A DNA stretch of 13,692 bases from DATKXO01 sp035528995 (GTDB taxonomy: Bacteria; Planctomycetota; Phycisphaerae; UBA1845), in contig DATKXO010000059.1 in the NCBI GenBank assembly GCA_035528995.1, positions 1-13,692 of the forward strand, read 5' to 3'. The translations under genes and the position numbers were made by a program. Positions 6,654 to 13,393 of this stretch are shown one piece after another; position 1 is the stretch's first letter; each line of letters starts with the position of its first letter. The notes beneath the pieces were generated by a model that saw only the letters and a list, made by a program, of their open reading frames with translations, was not told where the DNA came from and made no database searches.

Positions 6654-7298
6654 CTACTCGCGTTTCCTGCGAAGCAGAGCCAGGGCGCCGACGGCCAGTA
6701 TGGGCAGCGCGGCAGGCTCGGGGACAGACACCCAACCGCTTTGATCATCGGTTGAGCCGATACCGCCGACATGGGCGGCCGTCGGGAACTCGCCCGAACC
6801 GCCGTCCATCGCGCTGAGGAAGTTGAACGAATTGGCCGTCAGGGTGGGGATGCCGGTAATGGTGTACTGTACGGCGTCTCCCACGCCAAAGCGTTTCGCC
6901 GAACCGTCGGTGCTGTCAAAGTCGATCTGGATGTCGAAGAAACCGTCCCCGTTGGCCATGTAGGTGTCGACGCCGGTGTTGATGGTCGGATCCGTGAACG
7001 TGCCGGTCTTGATGGGCGCGGAGAAAACGAGGGCGCTCAGGTTGAGGTCGGGGTCGAGATTGAAAAGCCACTCGAAGACGAACTCATTGTCGATGAGGTT
7101 GGTGGTGTCGAGGAGAAGATCGACGGAGCCCGGTGTGCCTTCATCATCGAACGTGGCGGTTAGCCAGGGGGTCGGTCCCTCCGGAGGGCACGCGCCGCTG
7201 AACTCATACGACGCCGGGAAGGTAACCATGGCAGCTTGAGTAGTCGTGGTAAGAAAGAGAGCCAAGCTGACCGCGCAAAAGACTGAGAGAGACCGCAT
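6654..7298 (-). CDS. Secreted PEP-CTERM sorting-domain protein
   Basis: The 214-residue protein begins with a Sec signal peptide: basic MRS, a hydrophobic stretch (5-16), and likely cleavage after TQA (22) or one residue later. It ends with the tripartite PEP-CTERM signal: VPEP (192-195), a short hydrophobic helix (196-209) and the basic tail RRKRE (210-214). Such tails are recognised by exosortase/XrtA-type systems in bacteria that make extracellular polysaccharide. The mature part is acidic and Asp/Thr/Gly-rich. The stretch NGDGFFDIQIDFDS and the AAHVGGIG motif (174-181) before the VPEP resemble a widespread family of small PEP-CTERM proteins of unknown function. A GGGGAG ribosome site (7312-7307) lies eight bases before the ATG. 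It has its own promoter and terminator and is monocistronic. No exosortase gene is in the window. Confidence 0.88.
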   Translation of the reverse strand: MRSLSVFCAVSLALFLTTTTQAAMVTFPASYEFSGACPPEGPTPWLTATFDDEGTPGSVDLLLDTTNLIDNEFVFEWLFNLDPDLNLSALVFSAPIKTGTFTDPTINTGVDTYMANGDGFFDIQIDFDSTDGSAKRFGVGDAVQYTITGIPTLTANSFNFLSAMDGGSGEFPTAAHVGGIGSTDDQSGWVSVPEPAALPILAVGALALLRRKRE

Positions 7299-7417
7299 CC
7301 TTCCTTCTCCCCGTAGTCTGCCACGGGATCGTGGCAGCTCTCTCTCATCCCTCGCGTCGTACAGCGATTCCTGGCCGGAATGCTCGACTGCGGGATACCG
7401 GTTTGTATCTTTGCTTT

Positions 7418-7447
7418 AGATTAGCGAATCTCGGGCGTACAAGTCAA
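7418..7447 (-). promoter_or_regulatory. Candidate promoter of the PEP-CTERM gene
   Basis: On the minus strand TTGACT (7447-7442) and TAATCT (7423-7418) are 18 bases apart. The predicted start near 7411 leaves a leader of about 112 bases, with a small hairpin CCACG/CGTGG (7321-7334) close to the ribosome site, which might affect translation. Confidence 0.5.
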
Positions 7448-7727
7448 GGACCTATCGTAAAAACAACGCGCCGTTTCTGGAACGAGTACTGGCCGGCGGG
7501 TACCCCTTTGCCTGGACCTTCTTACGCTCCTAACTGTTTACAGAGTAGATGGTTGGGACTTCAGTACTTTCGTTCTGCCAAGCCGGGTCATTGAAGCTAA
7601 GCTGTATGAAGGGCTTCGCAAACAGGTTTTTCGCGCCCGGAAATCGGAAAGAAGCGCGTGGATGGGTTCAAGGGATTGGAGGATGCGTTTGTACAGTGAG
7701 TGCTCGGATTTTCCGAACCGTGGGCCG
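7448..7727. other. AT-richer gap between the PEP-CTERM promoter and the asnS stop
   Basis: No complete gene is supported. A plus-strand frame stays open from 7461 into the antisense of asnS but has no start codon with a ribosome site before 7662. A weak hairpin TCGGA/TCCGA (7704-7716) lies just after the asnS stop on the minus strand, but without a T run, so an asnS terminator is not clear. Base composition is lower in GC than the flanking genes. Confidence 0.35.
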
Positions 7728-9233
7728 CTATGGGTATATTTTTCCAAGCAGGCGCGGGAAGGGAATGGTCTCGCGGATGTGTTTGAGGCCGCAGAGCCAG
7801 GCCAGGGTGCGCTCGACACCCAGGCCGAAGCCGCCGTGCGGAACGCTGCCGTAGCGCCGCAAGTCCAGGTACCACTCGTACGCTTCGACCGGCAGGGATT
7901 GGGCGCGGATGCGTGACAGCAGGATGTCGTAGTCCTCCTCGCGGGCCGAGCCGCCGATAATCTCGCCGAAACCTTCCGGTGCCAGCAGGTCGAAGTTCTC
8001 GACCAGGCGTTTGTCTTTGCGATCCACGCGCATGTAGAAGGCCTTGACCTCGGTCGGGTAGTGCGTGACGAAGACGGGGCGATCGTGCAGGCGGGAGATG
8101 ATGGTCTCGTCGGAGCCGCCCAGATCCGTGCCCCACTGGAAGTCGGTGGCCAGTTCGAGGTGCTTGGGGATGTTCTGGACCTGCTCCTCGAGTTCGGCCC
8201 GGTCCATGCGGGCGACGGTGGCCTCCTGGGCGGCCTTCTCCTGTTGCCACTTCTTCTTGGCGGTCTTGGCGGTCTCGTCGAGTTGCTCGATCCTGGCGGT
8301 CAGTTCCTTGACCGTGGCCTGTTTCTCGACCAGGTCGTTTTCGAGCAGCTTGCTGGCCTTGGTCCCGTGCAGGATGTCGGTGGCCTCGGTGTAGCTGACG
8401 CGGTAGAAGGGCTTGCGGATGCGTTCCAGCTCACCGACGTCGCGCCCGAGCTGTTCGAGGTCGGCCCGGTGGTCGCGCAGAACACGCCCGAGGATGCTGC
8501 TGATGAAGTCCTCGGCCACGTCGATCACGTCGTCGAGGTCGGCAAACGCGATCTCCGGCTCGACCATCCAGAACTCGGTCAGGTGGCGGCGGGTCTTGGA
8601 TTTCTCGGCGCGGAAGGTGGGGCCGAAGCAGTAGACCTTGCCGTGGGCCATGCAAGCCGCCTCGACGTGTAACTGGCCGGTCTGGGCCAGGTAGGCCGGT
8701 TCCCCAAAGTAGTCGACCGAGAAGAGCGTGCTGGTGCTCTCGCCGGCCGAGCCTGAGAAGATGGGCGTGTCGATCAGCACGTAGCCGTTGTCGTTGAAAT
8801 AGCGTCGGATGGCGTCGACCAGGGTGGCCCGGACGCGCAGGATGATGTGTTGGCGCTGGGAGCGGAACCAGAGGTGCCGGTGCCTCATCAGGAAGTCGCT
8901 GCCGTGCGGCTTTGGGGTGATGGGGTAGTCGACGGCTTCGTGGATGAGTTTCAGGTCGGTGAGCTTCAACTCGTGGCCGCCGACGGCGCGGTCGTCGGCG
9001 ACGACCTGGCCGCGGACGGTGATGGACGACTCCTGAGTCAGGCGTTTGGCCAGGTCGAAGATGTCGGCCGTCTCGTCCTTCTTTTCGAGGACGCACTGGC
9101 ACAGGCCGGTGCCGTCGCGAAGGATGACGAAGGCGATCTTGCCGGAGGAGCGGGTGTTGTACACCCAGCCGGCCAGGTTGACCTCGCGGCCGACGTGGTC
9201 CTTCAGGTCCCGGATTTCGGTCCTATCTTGCAT
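7728..9233 (-). CDS. asnS: Asparaginyl-tRNA synthetase with a coiled-coil insertion
   Basis: This class IIb synthetase charges tRNA-Asn. The OB-fold anticodon domain comes first (REVNLAGWVYNTRSSGKIAFVILRD, about residues 16-40). The catalytic domain follows: YLAQTGQLHVEAA (181-193), motif 2 FRAEKSKTRRHLTEFWMVEPE (207-227), FGEIIGGSAREE (422-433) and motif 3 GGFGLGVERTLAWLCG (467-482), ending IPFPR. At 501 residues it is longer than the typical 430-466 because about 60 extra residues rich in Lys, Glu, Gln and Ala (roughly 292-355) sit between YTEATDIL (281-288) and FQWGTDL (365-371). They look like a helical hairpin. I chose the ATG at 9233; the in-frame ATG at 9242 falls within the predicted -10 box. 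No Shine-Dalgarno sequence is present. AsnRS rather than AspRS is supported by the HLTEFWMVE and GVER context and the overall match. Confidence 0.92.
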   Translation of the reverse strand: MQDRTEIRDLKDHVGREVNLAGWVYNTRSSGKIAFVILRDGTGLCQCVLEKKDETADIFDLAKRLTQESSITVRGQVVADDRAVGGHELKLTDLKLIHEAVDYPITPKPHGSDFLMRHRHLWFRSQRQHIILRVRATLVDAIRRYFNDNGYVLIDTPIFSGSAGESTSTLFSVDYFGEPAYLAQTGQLHVEAACMAHGKVYCFGPTFRAEKSKTRRHLTEFWMVEPEIAFADLDDVIDVAEDFISSILGRVLRDHRADLEQLGRDVGELERIRKPFYRVSYTEATDILHGTKASKLLENDLVEKQATVKELTARIEQLDETAKTAKKKWQQEKAAQEATVARMDRAELEEQVQNIPKHLELATDFQWGTDLGGSDETIISRLHDRPVFVTHYPTEVKAFYMRVDRKDKRLVENFDLLAPEGFGEIIGGSAREEDYDILLSRIRAQSLPVEAYEWYLDLRRYGSVPHGGFGLGVERTLAWLCGLKHIRETIPFPRLLGKIYP

Positions 9234-9241
9234 AGGCGGCA

Positions 9242-9270
9242 TATATAGGTGAGGCGGTCGGTTGCTGCAA
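9242..9270 (-). promoter_or_regulatory. Candidate asnS promoter, compatible with a leaderless transcript
   Basis: On the minus strand TTGCAG (9270-9265) and TATATA (9247-9242) are 17 bases apart. Eight bases (TGCCGCCT) separate the -10 box from the ATG at 9233, so the message would have a leader of zero to two bases. The -35 is weak. The arrangement mirrors that of folC. Confidence 0.5.
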
Positions 9271-9408
9271 CAGGAATCGGGGGTTCGTGGCGGCGTCGGG
9301 GCGGGCAGAGGGATCGGAAGTCGCCACGGCAAACGTCCGATACATCATGAGTTGCCGAACCGGGGAGCGGGTGGTTCGTGGGCCCGGTTCGTGCGCCGGA
9401 GTCGTGCC

Positions 9409-10380
9409 GTGGGCGATGGGTTGCCAACCGTCAGCGTGCTGGTGCCGTGCTACAGCGCGGAGCGCTATCTGCGTCAGGCGCTGGACAGCGTTGCCGCCCA
9501 GACCGTGGCCCCGCTGGAGTGCATCGTGGTGGACGACGGGTCGACGGACCGGTCGGCCTGGATCGCGGCGGAATACGAAGCGCCGTTCCGGCTGATCCGT
9601 CAGGTCAACCAGGGTCGGGCGGCGGCCATGAACCGGGCGATCGGTGAGGCAGTGGGCGACGTGGTCATGTTCCTGGACGCGGACGACTACTGGCTGCCCG
9701 GGATGATCGCCGCCCAGGTGGGCACGATGGTCGAGACGGGGGCCGACATGGTGTACGCCCACCCCGTTCGTTGCGACGAGGAGGGCGAGGACCTGCCCAC
9801 GCGTTTCCCGGACCCGGTTCCGGAACGTTGCCTGGCGGAACTGATGCACAGCAATCGCCTGAACGGGTGTGGAGCCTGCGTACGCACCGAGGTGTTGCGA
9901 AAGGTGGGGGGCTTCGACGGGTGCTTCTGGCCGGCGGACGATTACCACCTGTGGCTGCGAATCGCGGTGGAACACCGCATCGTCAAACAGCCCGAACCTC
10001 TGGGCAGGTATCGTTACTATTGCGGTCAGGCATCGGCGGCTCGGCTGGGCATGACGCTCGTGGAACTGGGGGCCAAGCTCGATCTGCTGGCCCGGCATCC
10101 GCAGGTGCGGCGTCAGTTGGGCGCGGCGCTGGTCAAGGAAGCTGTGGAGGACCGGTTCTTTGCCACCATGCAGCGCTGGCAGGCGGCCGGGCAGCAGGGT
10201 GCCGCCCGTCGGCTGGCCCGCACCTACTTGCGGCATTGGCCGTGGCGGCTGCGCGGATGGCGCTATGCCCTCGTTGGCTATTTGCCGTGGCGGGTCTACG
10301 CCCGCACGGTTGCGGCTATGGGGCGGACCGGTGGGCAGAGCGGCGGGATCGCCCGCGCCCGGAGCGCCCCCCGCGGTTGA
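9409..10380 (+). CDS. Family 2 (GT-A fold) glycosyltransferase
   Basis: The 323-residue enzyme should transfer a sugar from a nucleotide-sugar donor at the cytoplasmic face. It shows VSVLVPCYSAERYLRQALDS (8-27), VVDDGSTDRS (40-49), NQGRAAAMNRAIGEA (67-81), the metal-binding DAD within FLDADDYW (88-95), and the acceptor-side motif GGFDGCFWPADDYHLWLR (167-184), where Asp177/178 would include the catalytic base. No membrane helices are evident, unlike the ArnC/DPM-type glycosyltransferases. The C-terminal 90 residues are Arg/Trp-rich and may bind the membrane. The GTG start at 9409 is preferred because GGAG (9398-9401) lies seven bases upstream; longer in-frame starts add an Arg/Gly-rich tail without homology features. 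First gene of a three-gene operon; the next start is 19 bases downstream. Donor and acceptor are unknown. Confidence 0.87.
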   Translation: MGDGLPTVSVLVPCYSAERYLRQALDSVAAQTVAPLECIVVDDGSTDRSAWIAAEYEAPFRLIRQVNQGRAAAMNRAIGEAVGDVVMFLDADDYWLPGMIAAQVGTMVETGADMVYAHPVRCDEEGEDLPTRFPDPVPERCLAELMHSNRLNGCGACVRTEVLRKVGGFDGCFWPADDYHLWLRIAVEHRIVKQPEPLGRYRYYCGQASAARLGMTLVELGAKLDLLARHPQVRRQLGAALVKEAVEDRFFATMQRWQAAGQQGAARRLARTYLRHWPWRLRGWRYALVGYLPWRVYARTVAAMGRTGGQSGGIARARSAPRG

Positions 10381-10399
10381 CACAGAGACGGCCAGGTTC

Positions 10400-11338
10400 A
10401 TGGGAATCAAGTCAGCCATTCGATCCGTGGTGCGGCCTCCGCTGGTGCGGTCGGCGCTGGATCGCCGGGCGACGCTGATCGTCCTGCTCTATCACTGGGT
10501 GGAGCCCGACCCTCCGCGGTTTCTTTCGGGCGCCGGGGTGACCACGCATCCGGACGCCTTCGACGACCACCTGCGTTATGTCCGCGCCCGGTACGAAGTC
10601 GTCTCGCTATGGGAGGGTGTGCGCCGGGCCCGGGCGGGCGCTCTGACGCGCACCTGCGTGGCGGTCACGTTCGACGACGGGCCGGGCACGTTCGGCGAGT
10701 ACAGCCTGCCGATCCTGGAGAAGCATGGAGTGCCCTGCACGGTGTTCGTGAACCGGGCGTTTCTCAAGGGCGGGCGACATTGGCTATTCGAGGTGGCCTG
10801 GCTCGAACAGGAGGGCAGGCGCGAACTGCTGGAAGAGATCTTCGGTCCCTGCCCCGGCCCGTCCTACGTGAGGTATCTGCGGCGGGAGGCGGAGGCCGAG
10901 GTGCTGGCCAGGCGGCGACACTTGGGCAGTGTGGGCGATGACCTGGCGGCCATGCCCGGCTTGCACTTCGATCGCGGGTATCTCGAAGAGTGTCAGGCCA
11001 ACCCGTTGATCGAGGTAGGCAACCACAGCGTGGACCACCCGCGCTTCTCGCGGCTCGACCGGGCCCGGCAGCGCCGGCAGATCGAAGACAACCACGAGGC
11101 ACTGGCCGATCTGTCCAACTACCGGCGCCTGTTCGCGGTGCCTTTCGGGACGTCGGGGGACTGGAACCTGGACACCGTGGCCTGCACCGCGGCGGCGGGG
11201 CACGAGTTCGTCAGCGCTTCGGGCGGCGTGAACTTCGGCGGTGGCATGGGCGTGGACATACGCCGGGTTCCGTGCGACGGGGTCGGCATCGGGCAACTGG
11301 AAGAGCGGCTGATCAGTGTCGGGATGGGTGTTCCATGA
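10400..11338 (+). CDS. NodB-fold polysaccharide deacetylase family protein (carbohydrate esterase 4)
   Basis: The 312-residue protein has the CE4/NodB elements. Early on, LIVLLYHWVEP (26-36) matches the start of many NodB-family proteins. Motif 1 is VTFDDGPG (89-96), with Asp92 as likely base and Asp93 as metal ligand. Motif 2 is NHSVDHP (208-214), with His209 and His213 as metal ligands. The motif 3 region is AVPFGTSGDWN (246-256), where the Arg usually seen in RxPxG is not obvious. An insertion of about 110 residues lies between motifs 1 and 2. Such enzymes remove N- or O-acetyl groups from sugars; ArnD, in the same fold, removes a formyl group. There is no signal peptide, so it probably acts in the cytoplasm on a lipid-linked or nucleotide-linked sugar. 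Its ATG has only a weak site (AGG at 10394-10396); its stop overlaps the next start in ATGA. Confidence 0.86.
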   Translation: MGIKSAIRSVVRPPLVRSALDRRATLIVLLYHWVEPDPPRFLSGAGVTTHPDAFDDHLRYVRARYEVVSLWEGVRRARAGALTRTCVAVTFDDGPGTFGEYSLPILEKHGVPCTVFVNRAFLKGGRHWLFEVAWLEQEGRRELLEEIFGPCPGPSYVRYLRREAEAEVLARRRHLGSVGDDLAAMPGLHFDRGYLEECQANPLIEVGNHSVDHPRFSRLDRARQRRQIEDNHEALADLSNYRRLFAVPFGTSGDWNLDTVACTAAAGHEFVSASGGVNFGGGMGVDIRRVPCDGVGIGQLEERLISVGMGVP

Positions 11339-12192
11339 TCGGTCCGCGCAAGGTCGAGAACGTCGTGCTGTGCACCGGCCCGGCGGGCGCCGCTCTGTGC
11401 CGCTATGGGGCCGCCCGCCTGACCTGCGAGGTGCCGGGGGCACGGGTACACGTTTTCTTCCAGCGGGGGCCGGGACGCTTCACGCAACGGGTGACCGCCG
11501 CGCCGGCCCTGAAGAGATGGTACTGGTCGTTGGCCCACCGATGGGGCCGCTGGGGCACGGGCCGGTGGCGCCGACAGTACGGGCGTTGGATGCGGGAACT
11601 CGACGGGCTCCTCGCGCGTGCCACGCCCGGTGGTGTCGAGTTTCCGGGCGCTCACTGCGTCGATAGCGTCAACGGGCACGCGGCACGGGTCCGCGAGATC
11701 GCGCCGGATGTACTGCTCATCTTCGGGGGGCGCAAAGTCGACGCGGCCGTTCTGGACTCGGCCGGTGTGGCTCTGAACATCCATTGCGGCAGGCTGCCCG
11801 CGTACCGTGGCGTGAAGAGCGCTCTGTTCGCCCTGGCGAACGACGAGCCGGAGCAGGTGGGCGTCACGCTGCACGTAGCAGAGGCCGCTATCGACGCGGG
11901 GCCGATCGTTCGCTGGCAGTCGGTTGCCCCGCAGCGGGCCGCTTCGATCCCCGAGCTGTTCCTTTCCTTGTACCGGACCGGGTGGGACGTTGCGGTCGAT
12001 GCGATCAAGCGTCTTGCAGAGGTCGGGCTCGAGACCGGGGCACAGGTCGGGGCGGCGCGGATGTATCGGGTGGGCGATCTCGACGCCCGGGTCTTGCGGA
12101 GCGCTTCGAGCAACTTCCGCAAGCTACGCGAGCAGGCGGTCAGCAGTGCGGAATCCGCATCCCTTTGTCTACAATTACCCGCCCGGCCTTGA
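11335..12192 (+). CDS. PurN/Fmt-fold formyltransferase, probably acting on an amino sugar
   Basis: The 285-residue protein carries the formyltransferase active site. LNIHCGRLPAYRG (147-159) supplies Asn148 and His150, and EAAIDAGPIV (183-192) supplies Asp187, matching the Asn-His-Asp triad of PurN, Fmt and the ArnA N-terminal domain. The segment GVTLHVAEAAIDAGPI follows the family pattern closely. N-10-formyl-tetrahydrofolate would be the donor. Residues 55-95 form an Arg/Trp-rich stretch not seen in Fmt. It is not the housekeeping Fmt, because it lacks the Fmt C-terminal domain and sits in a glycan operon. The ATG overlaps the deacetylase stop (ATGA), implying translational coupling. The 3' end overlaps hutI by 53 bp. 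The substrate is inferred from neighbours only. Confidence 0.8.
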   Translation: MIGPRKVENVVLCTGPAGAALCRYGAARLTCEVPGARVHVFFQRGPGRFTQRVTAAPALKRWYWSLAHRWGRWGTGRWRRQYGRWMRELDGLLARATPGGVEFPGAHCVDSVNGHAARVREIAPDVLLIFGGRKVDAAVLDSAGVALNIHCGRLPAYRGVKSALFALANDEPEQVGVTLHVAEAAIDAGPIVRWQSVAPQRAASIPELFLSLYRTGWDVAVDAIKRLAEVGLETGAQVGAARMYRVGDLDARVLRSASSNFRKLREQAVSSAESASLCLQLPARP

Positions 12193-13393
12193 TCACCGTT
12201 CGGACGCAGTTGCGGCCGACGTGGTAGGCCCACTGGTCGAAGCGGGGCACGTCGAGGATCAGCAGGTCGGCCTGCATGCCGGTGGCGATGGCGCCGATGC
12301 GATTGTGACGGTTAATAGCGGCGGCGGCGTTGGCGGTGGCGGCGACGAGTGCTTCGGCCGGCGTCAGGCGCATCTGCGTGCAGGCGATGCTCATGGTCAG
12401 GGCCATGGACTCGATCATGGACGAGCCGGGGTTGAGGTCGGTGGCCAGGGCGATGGGCAGGTCGGCCTCGATCAGCTTGCGGGCCGGGGCCTGATCGACA
12501 CTCAAAAAGAACGAACAGGCCGGCAGGAGCACGCCGATCGTGCCGGCTCCTGCAAGCGCGGCGATGGACTCGTCGTCGGTCGTTTCGAGGTGGTCGGCCG
12601 AGATGGCGCCGACCTCGGCGGCCAGCCGGCTGGCGCCCATCTGGGTGATCTGGTCGGCGTGGACGCGGGGGATCAGGCCGTGACGCCTGGCGGTCTCCAG
12701 AACGCGGCGGGATTGGTCGACGTCGAAGGCGCTGCGCTCGCAGAAGACGTCGCAGAACTCGGCCAGGTCTTCGCGCTTGATCCGCTCGAAGACTTCGTCG
12801 GCCAGGACGAGGTCGAGGTATTCGTCGGGTCGGCCGGCGAACTCGCGGGGGATGGTGTGGGCGGCCAGGTAGGTGCCGACCAGCTCGATGGGTTGGCGGT
12901 CGCGCAGTTGCCTGACGGCTCGGAGCATCTTGAGTTCGTCATCGACGGTGAGGCCGTAGCCGCTCTTGATCTCGGCCGTCGTGGTGCCGGCCTGGAGCAT
13001 GCGGTGCAGGCGGGGGAGGGTTGATTCGACCAGGTCGTCGACCGTGGCCGACCGGATGCCCCGGACGCTGGCGTTGATGCCGCCGCCGGATTCGGCGATC
13101 TCGACGTAGGTTTTGCCCTCGATGCGCTGGACGAACTCGTTCTCGCGCGTGCCGGCGTAGACGGCGTGGGTGTGGCAGTCGATGAGTCCGGGGACGACGC
13201 AACCGCCGGCCGCGTCGATCACGTCGGTGCCGGGCGGGGCGTGGACGTCGGAGTGCGGGCCGAAGCCGGTGATGGCGCGGCCGTCGATGAGCAGCGAGGC
13301 GTCGCGGAGGCGCTGGACGTTGCGCATCTGCGTGCCGGGGATGGGGCCGGGGGGGAAGGTGACCAGTTCGGCGATGTTGTTGATCAGCAGCAC
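12140..13393 (-). CDS. hutI: Imidazolonepropionase (histidine degradation)
   Basis: HutI hydrolyses 4-imidazolone-5-propanoate to N-formimino-L-glutamate, the third step of histidine catabolism. The 417-residue amidohydrolase has the metal-binding DCHTH (72-76, His74 and His76), GTRENEF (81-87), SGGGINASVRGIR (102-114), EIKSGYGL (141-148), HADQ (245-248, metal His245), SADHLE (265-270) and ATDLNPGS (317-324, Asp319). These fit imidazolonepropionase rather than general amidohydrolases. The GTG at 13393 is chosen because AGGAG (13405-13401) lies seven bases upstream; an ATG at 13423 would add ten residues but has no ribosome site. The C-terminus (residues 401-417) is encoded within the region shared with the formyltransferase gene on the other strand. 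No other hut gene is in the window. Confidence 0.95.
   Translation of the reverse strand: MLLINNIAELVTFPPGPIPGTQMRNVQRLRDASLLIDGRAITGFGPHSDVHAPPGTDVIDAAGGCVVPGLIDCHTHAVYAGTRENEFVQRIEGKTYVEIAESGGGINASVRGIRSATVDDLVESTLPRLHRMLQAGTTTAEIKSGYGLTVDDELKMLRAVRQLRDRQPIELVGTYLAAHTIPREFAGRPDEYLDLVLADEVFERIKREDLAEFCDVFCERSAFDVDQSRRVLETARRHGLIPRVHADQITQMGASRLAAEVGAISADHLETTDDESIAALAGAGTIGVLLPACSFFLSVDQAPARKLIEADLPIALATDLNPGSSMIESMALTMSIACTQMRLTPAEALVAATANAAAAINRHNRIGAIATGMQADLLILDVPRFDQWAYHVGRNCVRTVIKAGRVIVDKGMRIPHC

Noticed and set aside
5357..6772. Minus-strand open frame of 471 codons
   Set aside because: Antisense to the methyltransferase fusion and crossing the terminator and the PEP-CTERM 3' end; no recognisable domain.
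7704..7716. Hairpin after the asnS stop as a terminator
   Set aside because: The stem is only five pairs and no T run follows on the minus strand.
9262..9408. Extension of the glycosyltransferase to an upstream TTG
   Set aside because: The added 49 residues are Arg/Gly-rich without family features, whereas the GTG at 9409 has GGAG at ideal spacing.
9223..10419. Minus-strand open frame of 398 codons
   Set aside because: Antisense to the glycosyltransferase gene, which has clear GT2 motifs and a ribosome site.
11924..13024. Plus-strand open frame of 366 codons
   Set aside because: Mostly antisense to hutI and otherwise a shifted frame of the formyltransferase gene; no domain seen.
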